A DNA stretch of 21,163 bases from an uncultured Prevotellaceae bacterium (lineage in GTDB: Bacteria > Bacteroidota > Bacteroidia > Bacteroidales > Muribaculaceae), in the NCBI GenBank assembly GCA_905207705.1, contig CAJLMA010000020.1, positions 1 through 21,163 on the forward strand, in the 5' to 3' direction. The notes below the pieces were generated by a model. That model was not told the origin of the DNA and searched no databases. It saw only the letters and a list, made by a program, of their open reading frames with translations. Positions 15,182 to 21,163 of this stretch are shown here, in pieces (positions within the stretch are counted from its first letter, which is position 1; each line of letters starts with the position of its first letter). Made by a program: the position numbers and the translations under genes.

Positions 15182-17575
15182 TTATTTATCGTTTAAAAGT
15201 CGTATCATAAATACTCCTCCGGCACGATTGTCCTTTTTAGGACGGAAGCAAACTCTTACCGATTTCTTACCTTTTAAAAATTCTGACGGGATTTCATAGG
15301 TAACGTCGACAAATTCTTTTTTGTTCCACTTTCCTGAAATGTTTTCAGAAACGAGCAGATTGTCGTCAATTAAAATGTCGAAGCTCCTATTTCCCGATTC
15401 GGCTCCCCAATATTTTACCATCAGAGACAATGATTCTTCTTCATTGGTAAGCAGATTATAGCTGAAGTATCCGCCACTTTCGGCATCACGCCAGCTTTGT
15501 TCTTGGAAATATCCTTTGGTTGATTTTGCTTCTTGCATCATGTGGTCCACTTCGGGTTGCTGTTCGCCTGGTTTTACCATGTCGACAGTGCGGCGGTCGA
15601 GTTCGAGCTTCTCTCTTTCTATCTTGGCAAGTCTCTCTTTCTCGGCATCGTACTCGGCTTGAGTCATCGTGCACCAATATATAGAGTATCGGCAATCATG
15701 GATTTGGGCGAATGGCTCCAAGACGAGGCTGTCATATTTATCTGTCGGAGAGAAGAGCCCCGGGCAAGTGAAATGCAGCGGCTTGCCCTGTATGGGTTGC
15801 ATGTTGTCTATTTTTGCAAGAATTTCATCACGCCGCCCAATCAATACAGGAGCGTCGGTCAGCGGCAGCAATGTCCCGGAGGCAATATGTCCCCATCGGC
15901 TGTTGTCGGCAACGAGTCCTTTCATGTCCTCTGTCCCCATTCGAGTAGCAAGTACGATTGGTCCGTACAGGATTGATATGTAATCGGGCACATTGGGCAT
16001 TTCTTCGATTGATGCGTGCATGGGCAACGTTATCTCTACCGTGTCATTGTTTTTCCACAGACGGGTTATCGATGCATAGGATGACGGAGAGGAACAGGTC
16101 TGTAATTTTTCTCCATTTATGCTTATTGAGAAATTGTCGGCCCATGCCGGGTGGCGCACTTTTAATGTGAACTCTGAAGGTTTCTCCATCAACAGAATGA
16201 GTCTTGATTGTTCTTCACAAGGGAATGATGTTTCCTGTCGCAGCCTTATGCCTTTTTCTTCCCAATCAAGCTCGGAAGCCACAAACAAGTTTACAAACAG
16301 GCTGTCGTTTTCATGGCTGTAAATGAATTCGCCATATTTCCCGTGGTTTTCCATGCCAGTACCCACACAACACCACATGGCTTCGTTGGGGGCCGAATAC
16401 ACGCGATAGTGGCGCGGCCTTGCAGGGGTGAAATACACATAACCTCCATGCACCGGGTGTTGGGTGGAGAGTATGTGGTTGAACATTGCGCGTTCGTAGT
16501 AATCGGCATATTCGGCTTTAGGAGACATTCGGAATAATCCTTCCGAAAGTTTCAGCATGTTATAAGTATTGCACGACTCAGGACCTTCGCGTTCCTCTGT
16601 ATATTCCCTGCAAGCGTCTTTCGACGGGAAGTGCTCCCTGCGGCTGTTCCCTCCGAACGACAACGAACGGTCGTGTACCACAGTGCTCCAGAAGAATTCG
16701 GCTGCCGAGGCATATTGCTCGTCGCCTGTCAATTCTGCAATGCGCTGGTATCCTAACGCTTTGGGTACTTGAGTATTGGCGTGCTTATTGTCGAGATTGT
16801 CGACATGTGATGCCATGTTGTCAAGGATTACATGATGGGAGAACTGTTTTGCAGCATCGAGATACTTAGTATTGCCTGTCATCATGTAGGCATCGGCATA
16901 TATCTCATTCATTCCGCCAAATTCGGTATCGAGCATTTGTTCCATCTGTATGCTGTCGAGCGGAGCTATGATTGTCAATCCCCAATCGCAGAAGTCGAGG
17001 AACATTTGCTTTGCAGTCGGGTTTCCGGCATAGGTCCATGCGTCCCTTAGCCCGGCATAGGTCTTGTGCAAATTGTACCAAGGCACCCATCTTTCACCGA
17101 CGGCGAGAGGATTGCCGTCTTTTACCTTCTCCCACATTTCCATGCCGTTGGGGACTCCTCCTACATAACCGTTGCCGTTGGCATCCTGACATTGTTTCAA
17201 CTCCGAAATCATGTAGTCGAGACGGGCTTTGCATGAATCGTTACTGGTAGAAGCGTAAGTTATGGCCAGTGCGCTGAGGTAATGCCCTCCGACATGCCCG
17301 TCAAGGCCGTCCCAATTGGGGTAACTTTCTCCTTTAGGTTTCAATCCGGCTTCTTTCAAGTATGGTGCGAGCAATCTGTCGGTGTCGTAGCTCAACAGTA
17401 CTTTGATGTTTAGGTCGCAGGCTTTCTTGAACGGGCTGTCAAGAAGCGTTACTTCATTCAGCGGAAAGAGTTCAACCTGCGATTGTTTTTGTGCATTTAT
17501 CGAAGCCAGTAATGCACAGGTAATAATAGCGCAAACAGATGTGAATACACGTTTTTTTATGAGTTTCATGTTCAT
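15182..17575 (-). CDS. GH127-family beta-L-arabinofuranosidase (DUF1680)
   Basis: A 797-residue exported enzyme. A signal peptide (about 1-28, cleaved near INA) lacks a lipobox, so the protein is probably periplasmic. The (alpha/alpha)6 barrel covers about 35-440. Catalytic and metal residues known from the founding member HypBA1 are all matched: Glu314 (RREHF) as acid/base, Glu333 and Cys335 (GPESC) and Cys403 as zinc ligands, and Cys402 in WCCVGTGMENHGKYGE as the thiol nucleophile that also binds zinc. Beta-sandwich domains follow, and the last 80-100 residues look like the C-terminal DUF6805 type. It should remove beta-L-arabinofuranose from plant glycans. It has its own promoter and terminator and no nearby arabinan genes. 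Translation could also start at Met3. Confidence 0.92.
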   Translation of the reverse strand: MNMKLIKKRVFTSVCAIITCALLASINAQKQSQVELFPLNEVTLLDSPFKKACDLNIKVLLSYDTDRLLAPYLKEAGLKPKGESYPNWDGLDGHVGGHYLSALAITYASTSNDSCKARLDYMISELKQCQDANGNGYVGGVPNGMEMWEKVKDGNPLAVGERWVPWYNLHKTYAGLRDAWTYAGNPTAKQMFLDFCDWGLTIIAPLDSIQMEQMLDTEFGGMNEIYADAYMMTGNTKYLDAAKQFSHHVILDNMASHVDNLDNKHANTQVPKALGYQRIAELTGDEQYASAAEFFWSTVVHDRSLSFGGNSRREHFPSKDACREYTEEREGPESCNTYNMLKLSEGLFRMSPKAEYADYYERAMFNHILSTQHPVHGGYVYFTPARPRHYRVYSAPNEAMWCCVGTGMENHGKYGEFIYSHENDSLFVNLFVASELDWEEKGIRLRQETSFPCEEQSRLILLMEKPSEFTLKVRHPAWADNFSISINGEKLQTCSSPSSYASITRLWKNNDTVEITLPMHASIEEMPNVPDYISILYGPIVLATRMGTEDMKGLVADNSRWGHIASGTLLPLTDAPVLIGRRDEILAKIDNMQPIQGKPLHFTCPGLFSPTDKYDSLVLEPFAQIHDCRYSIYWCTMTQAEYDAEKERLAKIEREKLELDRRTVDMVKPGEQQPEVDHMMQEAKSTKGYFQEQSWRDAESGGYFSYNLLTNEEESLSLMVKYWGAESGNRSFDILIDDNLLVSENISGKWNKKEFVDVTYEIPSEFLKGKKSVRVCFRPKKDNRAGGVFMIRLLNDK

Positions 17576-17620
17576 TGTAGTGCGAATTGTTTATGTTATG
17601 ACAGTGTATCGAGTATAATG

Positions 17621-17652
17621 CAAAATTAACCAATCAGTGAAAGAAAAGCAAC
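17621..17652 (-). promoter_or_regulatory. Promoter of the GH127 gene
   Basis: On the minus strand, GTTG (17652-17649) lies 20 bases upstream of TAATTTTG (17628-17621), matching the Bacteroidetes -33/-7 arrangement with one mismatch in the -33. The start would be near 17614, giving a leader of about 40 bases. Confidence 0.6.
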
Positions 17653-17727
17653 ATGTGTGGCATTTGGGTGTGTCAGGTCGGACAAAATAAAGCCTGAAAG
17701 AATGACGATTGAGGAATCTAAATTGAT

Positions 17728-17735
17728 TAACTTTG
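17728..17735 (+). promoter_or_regulatory. Promoter -7 element of the LOG-DUF4271-hemD unit
   Basis: TAACTTTG matches TAnnTTTG exactly. Transcription would begin about 17742, almost at the preferred ATG (17744), so the mRNA would have nearly no leader. The -33 is unclear: ATTG at 17708-17711 is only 16 bases away. Confidence 0.5.
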
Positions 17736-17743
17736 CAGTTACA

Positions 17744-18328
17744 ATGAGAAATGTACGAGAAATATGTGTTTTTGCCGCTTCAAGTCCCCGTGTTGATGAA
17801 AAATACATGAACGCGGCTTATGAACTAGGGCGTGAAATCGCTTTGCATGGAGTTGTTTGCGTGAATGGAGCCGGACGTGAAGGGCTGATGCATGCAGTTA
17901 GCGACGGTGCGCTTGATGCTTGTGGGTGTACTATAGGAATAATTCCGGAATTCATGGTTGACAATGGCTGGGAATACGATCGCATGACCGAGATTATTAT
18001 CACCAAAGACATGCATTCGCGCAAAAAAGCAATGATTGAGCGTTCTGATGCCATCGTGGCTCTGCCTGGAGGATGCGGGACACTCGAGGAGCTGCTTGAA
18101 GTAATTACTTGGAAGCAACTGGGATTATATAAAGGCGCGGTAGTGATATGTAACATAGATGGTTTCTATGACAGCTTGCTCGGCATGTTTGACAGGTGCA
18201 TACACGATTCTTTCATGAAAGAATCGCATGCAAGGTTGTGGCATGTCATTACAAAGCCCGGAGAATTGTTTGAAGTGCTCGACAAAATAAACATTGTCGC
18301 CGATAATAATATTGAATCCAAATATTGA
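17744..18328 (+). CDS. LOG-family protein (TIGR00730; nucleoside 5'-monophosphate phosphoribohydrolase)
   Basis: I start at ATG 17744, giving 194 residues, because the conserved opening strand (REICVFAASSPRV) begins there. The frame stays open upstream to GTG 17657 and ATG 17702, but those residues do not resemble the family and would span the promoter. Motifs: NGAGREGLM at 41-49 (the usual form is GGGxxGLM), MHSRKK at 90-95 and PGGCGTLEE at 108-116, which form the nucleotide-binding and catalytic site of LOG proteins. Known members cleave the base from cytokinin nucleotides or from AMP, releasing ribose 5-phosphate; older labels as lysine decarboxylase are wrong. It is cytosolic. The DUF4271 gene follows after 9 bases, so the two are probably co-transcribed. 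Confidence 0.9.
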   Translation: MRNVREICVFAASSPRVDEKYMNAAYELGREIALHGVVCVNGAGREGLMHAVSDGALDACGCTIGIIPEFMVDNGWEYDRMTEIIITKDMHSRKKAMIERSDAIVALPGGCGTLEELLEVITWKQLGLYKGAVVICNIDGFYDSLLGMFDRCIHDSFMKESHARLWHVITKPGELFEVLDKINIVADNNIESKY

Positions 18329-18337
18329 TAAAAAGTC

Positions 18338-19171
18338 ATGTTGGCAGAAAATATACAGGATACCACCGAATCTTCGATAATAGAACCGTCATATCCTGAC
18401 GGGTTCAAGGTTGAAGCCGGCAATGACTCGACATTTGTCCAGTATTATGCCATGCCGCAGGTTGAGATTCCGCAAGCCGTGTCTTCGCCTGTCGACAGAC
18501 CGTCGTCTCCGCTGCATGACACCGGCACTATATCCTTGATATTGCTGGTATTCTTGTTTGTGGCATTCAGCTATAAGAGAGGGTACAAGTATTTTGCGCA
18601 CCTCGGCACCTATATGTTCTCAGTGAGGAGGCGTCACAACCTGTTTGACGACCACACAGTCAACGAAACGCAGATGATGGCTGGTTTGATAGCCAACACA
18701 TGCGTCATGGAAGGAATAATCCTGTATCTTGCCATCTCTTTCATGCAGCCACAGTTGGAATTGCTGCCCGTGTTCAGGTATGTGGGGTCGTTGTCGGCAT
18801 ACGCGCTGTTGTTTTATTTGTCGCAATTGTTGTTATACAAGGTGCTTGGATATGTATTCCTCGATGACAAGGTTTATGTGAAGCTGCTCGTTGACGGGTT
18901 TAATGCCTCGCAGACGTTGCTGGGGCTTATGCTGCTGCCGGTTGCATTTGTCATGCTCGTGTATCCTGCCATGTTACACTTTATGCTGATTTGTGCAATA
19001 ATCTTGTATATAATGGCTCGCATAGTGTTTATTTGCAAAGGATTTAGGATTTTTTTCAACAATCTGACATCATTGCTTTATTTTATTTTGTATCTTTGCA
19101 GCGTTGAAATTGTACCCATCATTCTCTCCATCAATGGGGCGTTATTTTTATGTAGAATTTTGCAGTCATAA
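18338..19171 (+). CDS. DUF4271 domain-containing membrane protein
   Basis: A 277-residue inner membrane protein. A polar N-terminal segment of about 60 residues precedes roughly six hydrophobic helices at about 63-79, 113-135, 146-170, 188-210, 211-233 and 243-263. The charged stretch SVRRRHNLFDDH lies between the first two helices. This matches DUF4271, a family of unknown function found in Bacteroidota and, from memory, commonly located immediately upstream of hemD, as here. The stop lies 14 bases before the hemD GTG. Linkage suggests a role in heme or tetrapyrrole metabolism or the cell envelope, but no activity can be claimed. No signal peptide or metal-binding motif is evident. Confidence 0.85.
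   Translation: MLAENIQDTTESSIIEPSYPDGFKVEAGNDSTFVQYYAMPQVEIPQAVSSPVDRPSSPLHDTGTISLILLVFLFVAFSYKRGYKYFAHLGTYMFSVRRRHNLFDDHTVNETQMMAGLIANTCVMEGIILYLAISFMQPQLELLPVFRYVGSLSAYALLFYLSQLLLYKVLGYVFLDDKVYVKLLVDGFNASQTLLGLMLLPVAFVMLVYPAMLHFMLICAIILYIMARIVFICKGFRIFFNNLTSLLYFILYLCSVEIVPIILSINGALFLCRILQS
19091..19098 (+). promoter_or_regulatory. Possible internal promoter for hemD
   Basis: TATCTTTG fits TAnnTTTG and lies inside the DUF4271 frame about 95 bases before hemD. The motif is short, so a chance match within AT-rich coding sequence is quite possible. Confidence 0.25.
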
Positions 19172-19185
19172 AAACACAGGCTAAA

Positions 19186-19947
19186 GTGGACATTAAAAAA
19201 ATTTTGATCTCGCAACCGAAACCTCAATCAGACAAATCTCCCTATTACGATATTGCGCAAAAATACGGTGTAGAGGTAGTATTTCGTCCGTTCATCAAAG
19301 TGGAAGGATTGACATCGAAAGAATTTAGACAATCTAAAATTTCCATTTCTGATTACACGGCTGTAATATTCACGGCAAGGACGGCAATCGACCATTTTTT
19401 CCGCTTATGTGAAGAAATGAGGATTACAATCCCCGATACAATGAAATATTTCTGCACGACGGAGACAATTGCACGATACTTGCAAAAGTATATTGTTTAC
19501 CGCAAGCGCAAGATATTTTTCGGCACATCTGGGAAGCTCGATGATGAGAAGTTGCTGAAAGATCTTGTTAAGCACAACAAGGAAAAGTTCTTGTTCCCTA
19601 TTTCGGACGTTCATCGTGATAATTTAAGTATCCTTGACGAGAACAAGATACCTTACACCAAGGCTGTAATGTATCGCACAGTGAGCAACGATTTTCGCAA
19701 GGATGAACCGTTTGACTATGACATGCTCATATTCTTCAGTCCGGCCGGAATCAAGTCGTTATTGAAGAATTTCCCTGATTTCCATCAAGGAGACATAAAG
19801 ATAGGTTGTTTCGGGGAGACAACGGCTAAGGCCGTTGAAGAGGATGGGTTGAGACTTGACCTCCAAGCTCCTAACCCAGAGGCTCCGTCAATGACTGCCG
19901 CGCTTGACATTTACTTGAAGAATGTCCTTGACGGCAAGAAGAATTAA
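19186..19947 (+). CDS. hemD: Uroporphyrinogen-III synthase
   Basis: A 253-residue cytosolic enzyme that cyclises hydroxymethylbilane to uroporphyrinogen III, inverting ring D, in heme and siroheme synthesis. The family is poorly conserved, but the two-domain pattern is clear: KKILISQPKPQ at the start, FTARTAIDHFF near 61-71, FLFPISDVHRDNLS near 134-147, MLIFFSPAGIKSLLKNF near 180-196, and IGCFGETTAKAVEEDGL near 206-222, followed by PEAPSMTAAL. The start is GTG; there is no better ATG near the conserved N-terminus. It is the last gene of the LOG-DUF4271-hemD unit and a hairpin terminator follows. Linkage to DUF4271 supports the call. Confidence 0.9.
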   Translation: MDIKKILISQPKPQSDKSPYYDIAQKYGVEVVFRPFIKVEGLTSKEFRQSKISISDYTAVIFTARTAIDHFFRLCEEMRITIPDTMKYFCTTETIARYLQKYIVYRKRKIFFGTSGKLDDEKLLKDLVKHNKEKFLFPISDVHRDNLSILDENKIPYTKAVMYRTVSNDFRKDEPFDYDMLIFFSPAGIKSLLKNFPDFHQGDIKIGCFGETTAKAVEEDGLRLDLQAPNPEAPSMTAALDIYLKNVLDGKKN

Positions 19948-20178
19948 TCGGAATAGATAATAAAAAGAAATATCGAATGAGGGTGCGCCAGTCATTTAAG
20001 GCGCACCCTCATTTGTGTATTCAAAACATTGTAAAGGCATCAAGCTGGTAATTCTTGTGTATCGGTATTTTCCGGTTTTGCCAATAATAAAGATAATATT
20101 TTTTGCAATTTTAAAATTAATTTATAAATTTACGACGAATATCAGTTATAATATATCAACTTCTTTGCATGCCGTTTT
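19948..20178. other. Intergenic region after hemD
   Basis: A 231-base gap with the hemD terminator at its left end. The rest is AT-rich and should contain the promoter of the following exported protein. TTCTTTG at 20161-20167 is a possible degenerate -7 element, but the TA is missing. I see no small gene or RNA. Confidence 0.5.
19976..20013 (+). terminator. Hairpin terminator after hemD
   Basis: AATGAGGGTGCGCC (19976-19989) pairs perfectly with GGCGCACCCTCATT (20000-20013), a 14-bp GC-rich stem with a 10-base loop. The following sequence (TGTGTAT) has only a poor T run, but the stem is strong and lies 28 bases past the hemD stop. Confidence 0.8.
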
Positions 20179-21163
20179 ATGAAACTGTTAACCTTACTTG
20201 TTTCAGCCATATTGTTAGGTGCGACTTGCTCCCAAGCATTCGCTTCGGATATTCAAAAGAGGAGTATCCGATATATTGAAAGAATCAGAAACTGCGCTTC
20301 GTCTTTCAACAATCAAGGGATTCCCCTTAAAGCAGACAGATTGTCGAATAACGAAGGGAATATTGTCCTGACTTACGATGAATCTTTACCCGATTCCGTC
20401 CAAACATCCCTTTTGGTGGCAAAGGGATTGTGGGAATCAAAACTTCCCATGACGCAACCCATATTCATATCCGTCTCATTTGAACCTCTCGGAGATGATA
20501 TCTCAATGATATGTGATGTGATATACAGTGCAACTCCCGATTTGATGGGTTGTCCCTGTGCGCTCGCCTCACAAATATCAAATTTTCCATATGGGTCAAT
20601 CGACAGTCCCGACGGATATATTATTTTAAATTCCGACATTGATTGGAACTGTAGATTTTCAAATGACGCCACGTCTGATTATAACCTGCCGACAATGGTG
20701 CTGAGGGGAATTGCAAGATGCCTTGGCTTCGGGTCCAGTATGGTTGAAAGGAGTAAAGACCAGTTTTATTATTCTTTAGAACACCCAACATTCTTTGACA
20801 AGTTATTGTATTGTGACGGCAATGCTTTGTCCAATCTTTCCGAAGGGAGTTCTGCGATGGCCGATTTCGTGAAATCCAATAAAGTTTATGCACACACGGA
20901 ATCTCGGGATTACAAAATATATGCCCCCGATGAATTCGTCCAAGATTTGTCGTTATGCTACTTTGATGGTGAGAATTCCATCATGTCCCATTCGCTGGGG
21001 CAAGGCAACATAGATTTGTCGATTGATGATGAAACATGCGACATCCTAAGGGCAATCGGATGGGATCTGCCCCTGTCCGGCCTTTCAATCAAGTGTGATA
21101 ATATCTCAGACAATGGAATAGGTTCTTCCTATGAGCCTCATACGTTTTCCCTTTTAAAAGGGG
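20179..21163 (+). CDS. Exported protein with a degenerate metzincin-like domain (3' end outside window)
   Basis: An open frame from ATG 20179 to the window end gives 328 codons with no stop. The N-terminus is a signal peptide (MKLLTLLVSAILLGATCSQA, cleavage probably after AFA at 22). I recognise no named family with confidence. The layout resembles secreted zinc metalloproteases: PDGYIILNSDIDW at about 147-159, then TMVLRGIARCLGFGSS at about 172-187 where an active enzyme would have HExxHxLGFGSS, then a Met-turn-like SIMS at 267-270 and DETCDILRAIGWD at about 280-292, like the helix after the Met-turn. His and Glu ligands are replaced (Arg176, Gly177, Arg180, Ser186), so it should not bind catalytic zinc. 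It may be a binding protein. The missing C-terminus might hold a sorting or adhesion domain. Confidence 0.75.
   Translation, partial: MKLLTLLVSAILLGATCSQAFASDIQKRSIRYIERIRNCASSFNNQGIPLKADRLSNNEGNIVLTYDESLPDSVQTSLLVAKGLWESKLPMTQPIFISVSFEPLGDDISMICDVIYSATPDLMGCPCALASQISNFPYGSIDSPDGYIILNSDIDWNCRFSNDATSDYNLPTMVLRGIARCLGFGSSMVERSKDQFYYSLEHPTFFDKLLYCDGNALSNLSEGSSAMADFVKSNKVYAHTESRDYKIYAPDEFVQDLSLCYFDGENSIMSHSLGQGNIDLSIDDETCDILRAIGWDLPLSGLSIKCDNISDNGIGSSYEPHTFSLLKG

Noticed and set aside
13591..17575. MATE and GH127 as one operon
   Set aside because: A perfect 13-bp terminator hairpin with a T run follows GH127, and MATE has its own -7 element after it.
20373..20893. Two overlapping minus-strand ORFs of 99 and 90 codons
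   Set aside because: They are antisense to the exported protein frame that is open from 20179 to the window end with a good signal peptide.
1..21163. Mobile element, CRISPR, phage or toxin-antitoxin content
   Set aside because: I saw no transposase, integrase, long terminal inverted repeats, spaced repeats or small paired genes; all substantial frames are explained by housekeeping or glycan-use genes.

Overview
The window looks like a chromosomal segment of a gut-type Bacteroidales bacterium (Bacteroidota). The evidence is a SusC/SusD pair, promoters matching the Bacteroidetes -7 element TAnnTTTG, weak Shine-Dalgarno sequences, lipoproteins with acidic residues just after the lipid-bearing Cys, and a DUF4271 gene next to hemD. 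I cannot name a genus from sequence alone; Muribaculaceae or Bacteroidaceae are plausible. I see no tRNA, rRNA, CRISPR array, transposase or integrase.

Left (1-3396): four oxidoreductase genes run leftward with gaps of 20, 10 and 2 bases: a DkgA-like aldo/keto reductase, an F420-type NADP-binding reductase, a short-chain dehydrogenase, and the first 40 codons of a second aldo/keto reductase cut by the window edge. An AraC-family regulator is divergent. The shared intergenic region has a TAAATTTG -7 element facing each way and two TTCGTGG copies exactly 21 bp apart between them, a likely operator. A Y-family, UmuC-like DNA polymerase follows (3480-4700) with its own promoter.

Centre (4701-13563): a compact polysaccharide utilisation locus: susC, susD, a surface lipoprotein with an FN3-like domain and a DUF4960-like domain, and a LamG-GH32 enzyme. 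GH32 and the DUF4960-type protein point to fructan (levan or inulin) or another fructoside. No sensor-regulator, fructokinase or inner-membrane sugar transporter is present, so the locus is minimal or depends on genes elsewhere. The GH32 enzyme carries Glu where the family's nucleophile Asp normally sits, and its C-terminus resembles a type IX secretion sorting domain. A strong two-part hairpin ends the locus and also serves the convergent MATE gene.

Right (13591-17575): a MATE efflux transporter and a GH127 beta-L-arabinofuranosidase, both leftward. Each has its own TAATTTTG promoter and they are separated by a hairpin terminator, so they are not one operon.

Far right (17744-21163): a rightward unit of a LOG-family nucleotide-processing enzyme, a DUF4271 membrane protein and uroporphyrinogen-III synthase, closed by a 14-bp hairpin. 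After a 231-base AT-rich gap an exported protein begins and runs off the window. It has a metzincin-like layout with a Met-turn, but the zinc-binding HExxH is replaced by RGIAR, so it looks like a dead protease fold.

The strongest leads for something unusual are the GH32 nucleophile change, the degenerate metzincin, and the AraC operator controlling the reductase cluster. I did not find a clearly new multi-gene system.
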